DNA of 64,000 bases from Nitrosospira multiformis (GTDB lineage: Bacteria > Pseudomonadota > Gammaproteobacteria > Burkholderiales > Nitrosomonadaceae): positions 2,170,001 through 2,234,000 of the forward strand of contig NZ_FNKY01000001.1 of assembly GCF_900103165.1 (NCBI RefSeq), in the 5' to 3' direction. This document shows, piece by piece, positions 1 through 8,907 of the stretch; position 1 is the first letter of the stretch; each line of letters opens with the position of its first letter. A program made the translations under genes and the position numbers. The notes beneath the pieces are model-generated. The model saw nothing but the letters and a program-made list of their open reading frames with translations. It searched no databases and had not been told where the DNA came from.

Positions 1-2
1 GT

Positions 3-1541
3 GTTACCCGAAGCGGCGATAAAAGCGGTTTGAGCGAAGTGCCTGAAAACGCGGAGGTCTGGCAACGGGTGACTTCAACGCGCGACAATTGTCTCGGTTC
101 CGATTGCCCAAACTATAAAAATTGCTTCGTCATGGAGGCGCGCAAACAGGCGCTTGCGGCGGATGTGGTGGTCGTCAACCATCATCTCTTTTTCGCCGAT
201 GTGATGTTGCGTGATGAAGGATTGTCGGAACTACTGCCCGCCTGCAACACGGTGATATTCGACGAAGCTCACCAGTTGCCCGAAACCGCCAGCCTGTTTT
301 TCGGCGAATCGGTGAGCACCAGTCAATTGCTGGAGCTTGCTCGCGACACGGAGGCCGAAGCGTTGTTGGGCGCGAAGGATTTCACCGCCCTGCCCCCGGC
401 CATTGCGGTAATGGAGAAAGCGGCGCGTGATTTGCGCCTGACTATCGAAGGCGAGAATACACGCATGCCGCTGGCTGTGGTGATGCAAAACGCGAAATTT
501 GGTGGCGCGTTGAATGAGTTGCTGGATAAGCTGGATGCGCTGGCGGCAATGCTGGAAAGCCAGGCGGAGCGCTCGGAGGGGTTGGAAAATTGCTGGCAAC
601 GCGCGCGTGAAATCGCCGGCAATATAAAGCGCTGGCGCGATCAGGCCGAATCCGAAGGGTTCGTGCGCTGGGTGGAAGTATTCAGCCACGCGCTGCAACT
701 CAATGCCACCCCGCTCTCCATCGCGGAAATATTCAACAAGCAGCTGAGCGGTTCACCACGCGCCTGGGTTTTTACCTCAGCCACGTTATCGGTGAAAGGT
801 GATTTCTCGCATTACAACAATGAAATGGGTTTGAGCACGGCGTCGAATGCCGCGCAATCCGCCTGCTGGGAAAGCCCGTTCGATTTTGCAAATCAGGCCC
901 TGCTTTATGTGCCAGCAGGTTTGCCAGAACCGAGCAGCCGGGAATATACGCAAGAAGTGGTGAAGGCGGCTCTGCCGGTATTGAAAGCGAGCCGGGGTCG
1001 CGCATTTTTCCTGTGCACCAGTCTGCGAGCGATGCAGCGCGTGCACGAATTGCTGATGGCGGCATTCGAACGCGAGAAACTTGATTATCCGATACTGCTG
1101 CAAGGCCAGGGTTCGCGCTCCCATATGCTGGAACGCTTCCGCAAGATGGGCAATGCCGTATTGATCGGCAGCCAGTCTTTCTGGGAAGGTGTGGATGTGC
1201 GCGGTGAGGCGTTGTCGCTGGTGGTGATCGACAAACTGCCTTTTGCTCCCCCGGATGACCCCGTACTCTCCGCGCGCATCGAAAAAATCAACAAGGAAGG
1301 ACGCAACGCCTTCATGGAGTACCAACTGCCGCGCGCCGTCATCAACCTCAAACAGGGAGCGGGACGGTTGATCCGCGATGAGACCGACCGTGGCGTGCTG
1401 ATGATCTGCGACCCGCGTCTCATCACCAAAGCCTACGGCAAAAGGATCTGGCAAAGCTTGCCACCGATGAAGCGTACACGCGAGTTGCTGGAGGTGGAGG
1501 AATTCTTTACGAGAAGTGATGAGTTCGCTCGAAGTGAATGA
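3..1541 (+). CDS. DinG/YoaA-family ATP-dependent helicase, 5' end cut by window
   Basis: This is the C-terminal three quarters of an XPD-like superfamily 2 DNA helicase of the DinG/YoaA group, which unwinds DNA structures during repair. The frame is open from base 3, so the true start and Walker A lie upstream of the window. Numbering from the TTG at base 30, three iron-sulfur cluster cysteines are visible (C21, C26, C32 in CLGSDCPNYKNC), the DEAH box sits at residues 78-81, and the helicase motif VI region reads GRLIRDETDRG near the C terminus. The fourth cluster cysteine expected upstream is not in view. YoaA is the closer fit by remembered spacing, but DinG cannot be excluded. Confidence 0.88.
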   Translation, partial: VTRSGDKSGLSEVPENAEVWQRVTSTRDNCLGSDCPNYKNCFVMEARKQALAADVVVVNHHLFFADVMLRDEGLSELLPACNTVIFDEAHQLPETASLFFGESVSTSQLLELARDTEAEALLGAKDFTALPPAIAVMEKAARDLRLTIEGENTRMPLAVVMQNAKFGGALNELLDKLDALAAMLESQAERSEGLENCWQRAREIAGNIKRWRDQAESEGFVRWVEVFSHALQLNATPLSIAEIFNKQLSGSPRAWVFTSATLSVKGDFSHYNNEMGLSTASNAAQSACWESPFDFANQALLYVPAGLPEPSSREYTQEVVKAALPVLKASRGRAFFLCTSLRAMQRVHELLMAAFEREKLDYPILLQGQGSRSHMLERFRKMGNAVLIGSQSFWEGVDVRGEALSLVVIDKLPFAPPDDPVLSARIEKINKEGRNAFMEYQLPRAVINLKQGAGRLIRDETDRGVLMICDPRLITKAYGKRIWQSLPPMKRTRELLEVEEFFTRSDEFARSE

Positions 1542-1787
1542 CCAATGCAAACTCGAACTGACCGTAGACCGCTCATTTATTAGAATGGCGTCATGATCCA
1601 CACAGACTTCTTGGGTCACGTCACCTTTACCTTTAATAATGAGTTCGTTACAGGCTGGATTTAGGATAAACTTGGCAACTTAGTACTCTCGCGACGATGC
1701 TTTGGTGAACGAGACCAGCGGATGATTGCGGTTGCGACCATGGGCCGGGCGAAAAACATCAGATTGATCGAACGATAAAAATCCTCA

Positions 1788-3581
1788 ATGGCCTGCAAAG
1801 ATAAAAGCTCCACAGACGCGGTCCGTCCTGCGACAGAAGAGCCTGCAAGCGCGGGTCAGGCACTGCGCGAGCGTCTCAAGGAGATCACCTGTCTCTATGA
1901 GATTCGCCGTGGCATGGGGTTGGAATTATCGGTGGAGATTGTCTGCCAGAACATTTTCGAACACCTGATACCTGCCATGCAGTTTCCGGAGATTGCCACC
2001 GCCATGATCGAGCTCGATGGCAGGCGCTTTACCTCCGAGAATCATGGTCAGGGCCTTACGCACGAGCTGCAGTCGAAGATTAGCGCCAACGACGAATTAC
2101 GCGGTCAATTACGCGTGTTCTATCCCGAAGACAAGCCATTCCTGGTGCCGGAAGAGCAGCGGCTTATCGACACTGTCGCGAGCGATCTGGAAAAGTGGCT
2201 TGAGCGCAAACAGATCGATGGGGCGCTGCGTGAGCGCCTGAAGGAAATCACCTGTCTCTACGAGATTCGCCGTGGCATGGGGCTGGAATTATCGGTGGAG
2301 AATGTCTGCCAGAATATTTTCGAACACCTCATACCCGCCATGCAGTTCCCGGAAATTGCCACCGCCATGATCGAACTCGATGGCAAGCGCTTCACTTCCG
2401 AAAATCACGGCCAGGGCCTTACGCATGAGCTACAGTCGAAGATTAGCGTCAACCACAAAACCTGCGGGCAGTTGCGCGTGTTCTATCCCGAAGACAAGCC
2501 GTTCCTGGTGCCCGAAGAGCAGCGGCTCATCGACGCGGTCGCAAGCGATCTGGAAAAATGGCTTGAGCGCAAACAGATCGATGAGGCGCTGCATGAGCGT
2601 CTGAAGGAAATCACCTGTCTCTACGAGATTCGCCGTGGCATGGGGCTGGAATTATCGGTGGATAATGCTTGCCGGTATATTTTTGAATACCTGATACCCG
2701 CCATGCAATTCCCGGAAATTGCCACCGCCATGATCGAACTCGATGGCAGGCGTTTCACCTCGGAGAACCATGGCCAGGGCCTTACGCACGAGCTGCAGGC
2801 GAAAATTAGCGCCAATAATAAACCCTGCGGGCAGTTGCGCGTGTTCTATCCCGAAGACAAGCCATTCCTGGTGCCCGAAGAGCAGCGGCTCATCGACGCG
2901 GTCGCGAGCGATCTGGAGCGATGGCTCGAGCGCAAACGCCTGGAGCAAGCACTGGTTTCCATAGCGGAAGAACAGCAGCGGCTGATCGGGCAGGAATTGC
3001 ACGATAATCTCGGGCAGCAGATCGCGGCGATCAGCTATCAAGCCAAGGCCCTGGAAAAAAAAATAGCCACATCGTCGTGTGAGGATGCGGCAACGGTCGC
3101 CGCTTCCATCGCGACACAGGCACAGGTCGCCGTGATGCAATGCAAACAGATCGCACAAGGGTTGCTTCCGTTTGAACTGGAGACCAATGGCCTGACGGCC
3201 GCGTTGCGGGCATTTGCATCGAGAATCGCAATTACCTATAAGATTACTTGTGATTTTGTATGCGAAAATAAAGTCCTTATCAAGGATAAGGACCTTGCGC
3301 TCAATCTTTACCGGATTGTCCAGGAGGCCACCAACAATGCAATACGTCATGGTGGCGCGCAACATGTGGCAATTTTGCTGGCCGTCGAAGAAGAGATGCT
3401 CCACCTGTCGATAAGCGATAATGGCAGCGGCTTTGCCGGTACGGACACAAAACATGGAGTGACGCCGGGGATGGGTATTAAAATTATGCAATATCGCGCC
3501 AGACAGCATGGCGCGATGCTGGAATTCCTGTCGCGTGCGGAAGGGGGAGTGGAAGTCCGGCTGGAAATGCGAATAGTTTAG
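1788..3581 (+). CDS. NarL-type sensor histidine kinase with triplicated GAF-like sensor
   Basis: A 597-residue histidine kinase. Residues 25-387 are three nearly identical 121-residue units (25-145, 146-266, 267-387), each starting near LKEITCLYEIRRGMG and ending in SDLE(K/R)WLERK; I read them as GAF-like sensor modules. A HisKA_3 dimerisation/phosphoacceptor segment follows (QELHDNLGQQ, phospho-acceptor His405), then a HATPase_c domain with N-box (VQEATNNAIRHGG), DNGSGF and GMGIKIMQ motifs. There is no membrane segment, so it is probably cytosolic. It lies 12 bp upstream of a LuxR-type response regulator, its evident partner. The ATG has no obvious ribosome binding site, so the start is uncertain. 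Confidence 0.9.
   Translation: MACKDKSSTDAVRPATEEPASAGQALRERLKEITCLYEIRRGMGLELSVEIVCQNIFEHLIPAMQFPEIATAMIELDGRRFTSENHGQGLTHELQSKISANDELRGQLRVFYPEDKPFLVPEEQRLIDTVASDLEKWLERKQIDGALRERLKEITCLYEIRRGMGLELSVENVCQNIFEHLIPAMQFPEIATAMIELDGKRFTSENHGQGLTHELQSKISVNHKTCGQLRVFYPEDKPFLVPEEQRLIDAVASDLEKWLERKQIDEALHERLKEITCLYEIRRGMGLELSVDNACRYIFEYLIPAMQFPEIATAMIELDGRRFTSENHGQGLTHELQAKISANNKPCGQLRVFYPEDKPFLVPEEQRLIDAVASDLERWLERKRLEQALVSIAEEQQRLIGQELHDNLGQQIAAISYQAKALEKKIATSSCEDAATVAASIATQAQVAVMQCKQIAQGLLPFELETNGLTAALRAFASRIAITYKITCDFVCENKVLIKDKDLALNLYRIVQEATNNAIRHGGAQHVAILLAVEEEMLHLSISDNGSGFAGTDTKHGVTPGMGIKIMQYRARQHGAMLEFLSRAEGGVEVRLEMRIV
1860..2948 (+). repeat. Three in-frame 363-bp tandem repeats in the kinase gene
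   Basis: Units at 1860-2222, 2223-2585 and 2586-2948 are exactly 363 bp each, begin with GCG CTG, and stay very similar at the DNA level, including synonymous positions. This points to recent or homogenised duplication of one 121-residue sensor unit. Confidence 0.93.
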
Positions 3582-3593
3582 GAGTTTCTCAGT

Positions 3594-4250
3594 ATGTTGG
3601 CCTTGAAAGCACAAGTAATGCTGGTGGACGATCATGCCATGTTGCGGCATGGCATGGCGATGCTCATTAATCTTGAGCCGGATATGGAGGTATTTGCCGA
3701 GGCCGGCGATGGAGACGAAGCGCTGGCCACACTTAAAGCAGGGCATCATGCCGATATCGTTTTAATGGATGTGTCTCTCAAGACCCTCTCCGGTTTTGAA
3801 GTCATAAAAAGTATGCACAACCTGATCCCCGCACTACCCGTACTCGTCGTCTCCATGCATGACGAAGGCGCATATGCGGAACGTGCTTTGCGGGCCGGTG
3901 CGCGGGGCTATGTGATGAAGCAAGAGCCGGGTGAAGTGCTGGTATCCGCTATCCGCGAGGTATTAAAGGGAAATGTTTATCTGAGCAAGCAGATGCACGC
4001 CAGGCTGTTGAACCGGGTCGCGACCGGAAATTCGGAGCCTGAGCCGTTGATCAACAGCCTGACCCCCAGTGAGTTTGAAGTGCTGCATTTGATCGGATCC
4101 GGGCATAGCAGTCAGGAAATTGCCAGATTGCTTAGCCGCAGTATCAAAACTATTGAAACGCATCGCTTCAATATTCGTACCAAACTGAATTTGAGAGATG
4201 GTGCCGATTTGATACGTTACGCCACTCACTGGATTTCCGAGGCACAATAA
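3594..4250 (+). CDS. NarL/FixJ-family response regulator
   Basis: A 218-residue two-component response regulator. An N-terminal receiver domain (QVMLVDDHAMLRHG, phosphorylatable Asp in VLMDVSL) is followed by a C-terminal LuxR/GerE helix-turn-helix (LTPSEFEVLHLIGSGHSSQE, then RSIKTIETH). It starts 12 bp after the triplicated-sensor kinase, with GGAG about 8 bp upstream of the ATG, so the two are cotranscribed and form a pair. The genes it controls are not known. The closest candidate is the lipoprotein gene 240 bp downstream, whose upstream region carries a spaced direct repeat. Confidence 0.92.
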   Translation: MLALKAQVMLVDDHAMLRHGMAMLINLEPDMEVFAEAGDGDEALATLKAGHHADIVLMDVSLKTLSGFEVIKSMHNLIPALPVLVVSMHDEGAYAERALRAGARGYVMKQEPGEVLVSAIREVLKGNVYLSKQMHARLLNRVATGNSEPEPLINSLTPSEFEVLHLIGSGHSSQEIARLLSRSIKTIETHRFNIRTKLNLRDGADLIRYATHWISEAQ

Positions 4251-4395
4251 CAGCAGTGCCATTGCCTCAGCTACAGGCTGAACCCGTATTTTTCACGGGG
4301 TCTGATTTATTTCAGGGCGGCAGGAAGTCCGGCTGGTTTTCCTCATAGCGTGCCTACATTTACATTAGTCACTTTTTCCATGAAAATGTGACCTA

Positions 4396-4428
4396 AGGGT
4401 TTCCCCTAGTATAAAACCAGGGTTTCCC
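4396..4428 (+). promoter_or_regulatory. Direct repeat AGGGTTTCCC x2 upstream of lipoprotein gene
   Basis: The ten bases AGGGTTTCCC occur at 4396-4405 and again at 4419-4428, starts 23 bp apart (about two helical turns), within 100 bp of the lipoprotein start. This suits a tandem activator site, possibly for the neighbouring LuxR-type regulator. The function is inferred from spacing only. Confidence 0.4.
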
Positions 4429-4491
4429 TAATTACTCAATAGTGTGGACTGAGTTAGGATAATTTTAATTCTATCCGGGTTCATTACTATC

Positions 4492-4950
4492 ATGAAAACA
4501 AGGTTAGGAACATTTATTGCGGTCCTGTCCACGTTGGGTCTATTGGCTTCCTGCGCACAGATGGGGCCTCTCGAAAAGCAGAGTGATGATATTAACAAGG
4601 CTGCACAGAATGCCAGAACCTATGCCGATCATGAAAATTTGGCAAAGCAATATGCAAATACGGCCAAAGAAATACAGGTAAAAGCGGAAGAGCAAAAGAA
4701 ATTGCTGCAGCATTATGAAGAAAAAAGCTATCTCTATGGTAGACAGGCGCAAGATATCCAATCACGTACCTGGGCCTTGCTGAACAAATATCAGCAAGCC
4801 GCGGAGGAAAACATACATCAGGCTGCTTTTCACCAGAGAATGGCATCCGAGCTTGCGAAGCGCGATTACGCCGCTCCCGCGGAAACACCGGGCCAGCGGA
4901 ATCGGGAAAACAAGGCCAAGGTCGGATCAGATCCTAAAGACCGAATTTAA
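4492..4950 (+). CDS. Small coiled-coil lipoprotein
   Basis: A 152-residue secreted lipoprotein. The first 21 residues form a lipoprotein signal peptide with lipobox LLASC (lipidated Cys21). The mature part is charged and helical, rich in Lys, Glu, Gln and Ala (for example TAKEIQVKAEEQKK), and likely a periplasmic coiled coil. No family was recognised. It follows the two-component pair, separated by about 240 bp holding a direct repeat that could be the regulator's target. A copy of a dispersed intergenic repeat begins directly after the stop codon. Confidence 0.75.
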   Translation: MKTRLGTFIAVLSTLGLLASCAQMGPLEKQSDDINKAAQNARTYADHENLAKQYANTAKEIQVKAEEQKKLLQHYEEKSYLYGRQAQDIQSRTWALLNKYQQAAEENIHQAAFHQRMASELAKRDYAAPAETPGQRNRENKAKVGSDPKDRI

Positions 4951-4951
4951 C

Positions 4952-5145
4952 TAATTCGGCGGTTGACCACACTGATCAGACAATCTCGTACTATTTGACT
5001 CTCACCTTCCGGGTGAGGCAGCTACGAGATGAATTGTACAGTTTTTGTGGTACATGATTTCGTTGCTCACAACGCCTTGAAATGGAATGGGCATTCCGTG
5101 ACATCGCACCTTTCCCTGTACCCCAAAAAATCACACACCTGCTTC
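4952..5145. repeat. Dispersed intergenic repeat, copy C
   Basis: This begins two bases after the lipoprotein stop with ATTCGGCGGTTGACC and contains a small hairpin (CTCACC TTCCG GGTGAG). It ends near CCCTGTACCCCAAAAAATCA. Order and sequence match copy B at 42493-42660 (TCCGGCAATTGACTG ... CCCTGTACTCCAAAAAC) and, for the first half, copy A at 8328-8450. Confidence 0.6.
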
Positions 5146-5184
5146 ACCCTGCCCAATTCCCGAAGTTAGGGTTTGCGGAGGAAA

Positions 5185-8100
5185 TCACACTGCATCGCAG
5201 AATATATTGCCATGCGAAGAAGTGCCGTTATTTCTTTTCTGAGCACGATACCCGCAAAGCGTATTCATTTCGACAAAATTCGATAAATGCTTGCGCAGCG
5301 GGTCAGCGTCTTGAAGTGAGGCGAGCAGTTTTTCCACCGCGCTTTGCTTTTTAAATTCGTATTCATTAGCCCTGAGTGCTTCACCCCGCAGATGGTAAAA
5401 TTTCGCGGCTGTGGCATATGCGCGCCAGGCAGCAAGCGGAATTTCCGTGCTCTCCACAATAGCGAGTGCCTCCGCAATTTGTGAATCCGCTTCATCCAGC
5501 ACATTTTCCTTTATGGCGATTTCGGCAAAAAGGGAATAGCTGAGCGCGAGATATGTGTTCTCTGGCGCGCCAGCTGAAAGGTCGTGCAGCCGCTGGGCGT
5601 AATAACGCGCTTTTCCGAATTCTCCCAGTGATAGCCACGCTTCACAGGCTCCCTGACAAGCTGGGAAGGAGTAGTTGCGGGACAGGGGCAACGATTCGTT
5701 TTTCTCCGCCTGAAAAAAAATTTCAAAACATCGAATCGCTCCCTTGTAGTCTCCAAGTCCGAGTAATGCCCTTCCCCGTATGGCCGAAAAATGAGCCGAG
5801 ATATAGGTAGCCCAAGGTCCGGAATTCTCCGATGGGGCTTCTTCACAATAGGTTTTGGCACCTGCAAAATCGCAGGCCTCTACATGCAGCCAGGCCATCA
5901 TGATCTGACGATGCAAACGGAGCGGTAAGTTTGCATCGTTGCAGTTGGATTCGAATGCACGCCTGCTCTCCTCCGCAACCTTGCGCAATTTTTGCCATTC
6001 ACCCAGATGCAGCAAAGCCAATCCGCAGTAGTAGTGTCCAACTATAAACATGTAACCATCACCCAGTGTGCGCGATAACGCCAGGGCTTCTTCAGCTGTT
6101 GCCCAGGCACTCCTGTAACGCGAAGCCAGCAATTCGATATAGATATGCTGTGTCAGCCGGGCGTGCAGTAACTGAGGATTTGCGCTGGCCCGGGCGACAT
6201 CCATGGCTTCGCGGCACGCGCTTGCACAGTCGTCGCGCCATTGACCAAATAATAAATTCAGTCCACCCCACATGCCCTTGACCACCGATTGAAGAATCTT
6301 GTCATCAAGATCTTTACTACGCACCAATGCTTGTTCCGCCAATTCCAGACATTGACGGCGGTCCAGCCATACCAGCACACGGCTCAGTTCGATAAGTGCC
6401 AGAACCTCTGCCCGGGAACTTCCCGAGGTTCTGGCCGTGGCAAGCATATTTTCCAGGTCGGCTTTAGCGCCGGCCATATCACCCAGCGAGCGTCTTATTG
6501 CTGACGATTGCTTCAGGAGGTCTATGCGTGTTTCCACCTGCTGTCCTGCCGGCAACTGGTCAATCATGCCCAACGCACGCACCAGGTAGTCATAGGCCTG
6601 GTGATTGGCGAAACGATGCGCGGCGTTAGCGGCTGATAACGTCAGATAGTGAACCGCTCGAATCCAATCCCACCCTTTTTCAAAATGCAAGGCCAATTCT
6701 GCGGCATGTTTCAGGTTCAGCCTGCCATGCACCTTCTCCAGACATTCACCAATACGCAAATGTAATCGGATGATCTGGCCAGGAGCAAACCGCTGATAGA
6801 GCACTTCGACGTACAAGGCATGGCGGAACGCATAGTGGCCGACAACATCGCCCTGCGAATCCTGCTCCATGCCGTCTGGAATCAGGATCTGGCCGCGCCT
6901 GACCAAGGCATCGCAGCAGCGGTCTACGTCGGTAATCTCCATATCGAGCACCGCACCGAGCAATATCACCGAAAAGTGCGACCCTATCACGCTGGCGACA
7001 TCCAGCACACGCCGTTCATCAGGGCTTAATCGTTCAATTTCGCGTTCGATCACACGCCGGATAGTATCCGGGAGTGCCTTATCCACCATTAGCTCTCGTG
7101 CAGAAGGCCAATGCTGGTGCTGATTTACCAGATATTCGATCAGATTGGAAACGAATAGCGGATGCCCGCCCGTCCTGACAAAAAGGGCCTGACTCACCGA
7201 GTCGGGCATTTCCATGGCGGGGAAACGCCGGGTAAGAAAGTCTTTAACCTCGTCCGCAGAGAACGGATCAATGGCAATCTCATAACTCATCTCCCGTAAC
7301 TGCAATTCACGATGGACCAATGCGACGGAATGTGCCTGCAAGGCAGCATCGACCGGCCGATAGCTCGCCAATACCAGCAGGGCTGCGGACTCGCTTCGCC
7401 GTGCCAGCAAACCGAGAAAGTCCAATGTTGCGTGATCGCTCCAATGGAGATCCTCCAGCACGAGAATCAAGGGAGCATCCTTGCTCAAGGTTTCCAGTAG
7501 CTCGCATCCCTCGCGTATCATGCGCTCCCGGCTCGCGCCAAAGATTTCACGTTGAAGAGCTTCTCGTTCTTCGGGTTGCAGTACCGATGGCAGCTGTGCA
7601 AGCCAGATCGGCGCATGACGATGCAATAGCTCGATCATTTTGACGCCTTCCGGTGCGCGACAATGCTTTTCGATGGCTTCAATCATTGGAAGCAGTGCCT
7701 CACCCTGACCAAAATGTTCCACGCAGCGCATGCGTAAAACCAGCGGGGCATCATTGCTTATCTCGTTGAGAAACATCTCGATCAGGGTCGTTTTGCCGAT
7801 TCCCGGTTCGCCTGTCAGGAAAGCAATCTGGCGCAGACCCTTCAGCGAATGCTGCCAGATAGCCAGCAATTGGGCCTGAGCCGTTTCACGGCCGATCCAC
7901 CAGTTTGCTCTGTTACCTGGCGGAGTTGCGCGGCGAATGCCGGCAGGGGATTTTTCTGCAAATTCTCCCGTTTTTTCTGATGGGTTGATCTTGGTAACGG
8001 GGGCGATGAAGCGGTAGCCACGTCGTGCCACCGTTACGAGATAGACTGGCGCACGGGCATCGTCTCCGAGGGCCTGTCGCAACTCATTGATGCACACTTT

Positions 8101-8316
8101 CAGCACCGATTCGCCGACATGGCGATGCTGCCACACGCTATCCAGCAACTCGTCCTTCGTCACCAGTTGCCCATGCCGCTCAATCAGGTAGCATAACGCG
8201 GCAAAATTCTTGGGCCGCAAGGGCACGACTTGATCATCATGCCAAAGTATGGCGTTGGCCTTATCCAGCTTGAAGGAATGGAACTTCCAATAGCTTGTCT
8301 GAATTCCGGTATCCAT
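5185..8316 (-). CDS. Winged-helix / AAA ATPase / TPR transcriptional regulator
   Basis: A 1043-residue regulator. Residues about 10-108 form an OmpR/PhoB-type winged helix (KFHSFKLDKANAILW ... RRGYRFIAP), as in CadC-like one-component regulators. A P-loop ATPase module follows, with Walker A at 169-176 (GEPGIGKT) and Walker B about residue 290 (LILVLEDLHW), a signal-transduction ATPase layout like MalT/AfsR proteins. The C-terminal half is helical and TPR-like (GEWQKLRKVAEESRRAFES). There is no transmembrane segment. The gene reads leftward, divergent from the small-protein/methyltransferase pair. The ligand and targets are unknown. Confidence 0.85.
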   Translation of the reverse strand: MDTGIQTSYWKFHSFKLDKANAILWHDDQVVPLRPKNFAALCYLIERHGQLVTKDELLDSVWQHRHVGESVLKVCINELRQALGDDARAPVYLVTVARRGYRFIAPVTKINPSEKTGEFAEKSPAGIRRATPPGNRANWWIGRETAQAQLLAIWQHSLKGLRQIAFLTGEPGIGKTTLIEMFLNEISNDAPLVLRMRCVEHFGQGEALLPMIEAIEKHCRAPEGVKMIELLHRHAPIWLAQLPSVLQPEEREALQREIFGASRERMIREGCELLETLSKDAPLILVLEDLHWSDHATLDFLGLLARRSESAALLVLASYRPVDAALQAHSVALVHRELQLREMSYEIAIDPFSADEVKDFLTRRFPAMEMPDSVSQALFVRTGGHPLFVSNLIEYLVNQHQHWPSARELMVDKALPDTIRRVIEREIERLSPDERRVLDVASVIGSHFSVILLGAVLDMEITDVDRCCDALVRRGQILIPDGMEQDSQGDVVGHYAFRHALYVEVLYQRFAPGQIIRLHLRIGECLEKVHGRLNLKHAAELALHFEKGWDWIRAVHYLTLSAANAAHRFANHQAYDYLVRALGMIDQLPAGQQVETRIDLLKQSSAIRRSLGDMAGAKADLENMLATARTSGSSRAEVLALIELSRVLVWLDRRQCLELAEQALVRSKDLDDKILQSVVKGMWGGLNLLFGQWRDDCASACREAMDVARASANPQLLHARLTQHIYIELLASRYRSAWATAEEALALSRTLGDGYMFIVGHYYCGLALLHLGEWQKLRKVAEESRRAFESNCNDANLPLRLHRQIMMAWLHVEACDFAGAKTYCEEAPSENSGPWATYISAHFSAIRGRALLGLGDYKGAIRCFEIFFQAEKNESLPLSRNYSFPACQGACEAWLSLGEFGKARYYAQRLHDLSAGAPENTYLALSYSLFAEIAIKENVLDEADSQIAEALAIVESTEIPLAAWRAYATAAKFYHLRGEALRANEYEFKKQSAVEKLLASLQDADPLRKHLSNFVEMNTLCGYRAQKRNNGTSSHGNIFCDAV

Positions 8317-8327
8317 ATGGGTATTAT

Positions 8328-8450
8328 CCTAAATCCGGCAGTTGACCGCTTATTTACTAGGTTAGTAGTTTGATTAATAACAATACTTTTTGATATCTGA
8401 CCCCTATCTTCGGGATGAGCCCTACTACAGCTACTGGATTTTGCATGGTT
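8328..8450. repeat. Dispersed intergenic repeat, copy A
   Basis: The sequence starts AATCCGGCAGTTGACCGCTT and is colinear with copy B at 42493 (AATCCGGCAATTGACTGCTT) through the GATTAATARCAATA stretch and a downstream hairpin region (CCCCTATCTTCGGGATGAG). It sits just upstream of the large leftward regulator gene. The rest of 8451-8616 shows no gene. Confidence 0.6.
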
Positions 8451-8616
8451 TCTCTCCCAATGACTGGCAGAAATTTAACCAATATTTAACTGTTCTTTTA
8501 CGACTCCCCGCGTGAGTTTAGGTATTGTTCGGTCATACCTGTGGTGGTCCGAATGATCATTTCAGGTCAAGCATTGAACGTTTATCTATCCTGGCGGCAC
8601 TTCAAGGAAATGGATA

Positions 8617-8907
8617 ATGAAAAAATCAGAATTGATAGATATGTTCGGCTTAAGGGGTGATTCATCAAGTAATGATCAACTGGATGATCTACTTTTTCGC
8701 CTTGAATCAGACATTCCAAATGTACTTGAAACACACTCGAAAGTCACCTGCTTGTCATCCCTTACGACGATAACCATTGCAAGTTTCGGGTCCGATGATG
8801 TTCTTGCCATTCCTGAAAGACGGAACAGAGTGGCATGTCCCGAGAAAGCCGGAGGTTTGTTGTATGAATCTCTATCGACCTCGATGAGACTGACGGTAGC
8901 GTCGTGA
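8617..8907 (+). CDS. Hypothetical 96-residue protein
   Basis: A short protein of unknown family (starts MKKSELIDMFGLRG) with AAGGA about 8 bases before the ATG. Its stop codon overlaps the GTG start of the methyltransferase (GTGA at 8904-8907), so the two are probably translationally coupled. There is no signal peptide or membrane segment. The C-terminal third (VACPEKAGGLLYESLSTSMR) is of low complexity, and a degenerate origin is possible. Confidence 0.5.
   Translation: MKKSELIDMFGLRGDSSSNDQLDDLLFRLESDIPNVLETHSKVTCLSSLTTITIASFGSDDVLAIPERRNRVACPEKAGGLLYESLSTSMRLTVAS

Noticed and set aside
786-1619. 277-codon minus-strand frame
   Set aside because: Lies opposite the helicase gene with no family features or ribosome site; a shadow frame.
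1860-2948. CRISPR-like periodicity
   Set aside because: Units are 363 bp, in frame and without spacers; a protein-domain triplication.
2652-3749. 365-codon minus-strand frame opposite the kinase
   Set aside because: Composition is that of reversed coding DNA; the plus-strand kinase and regulator motifs are clear.
5082-5354. 90-codon plus-strand frame
   Set aside because: Covers a dispersed repeat and the end of the large regulator; no ribosome site.
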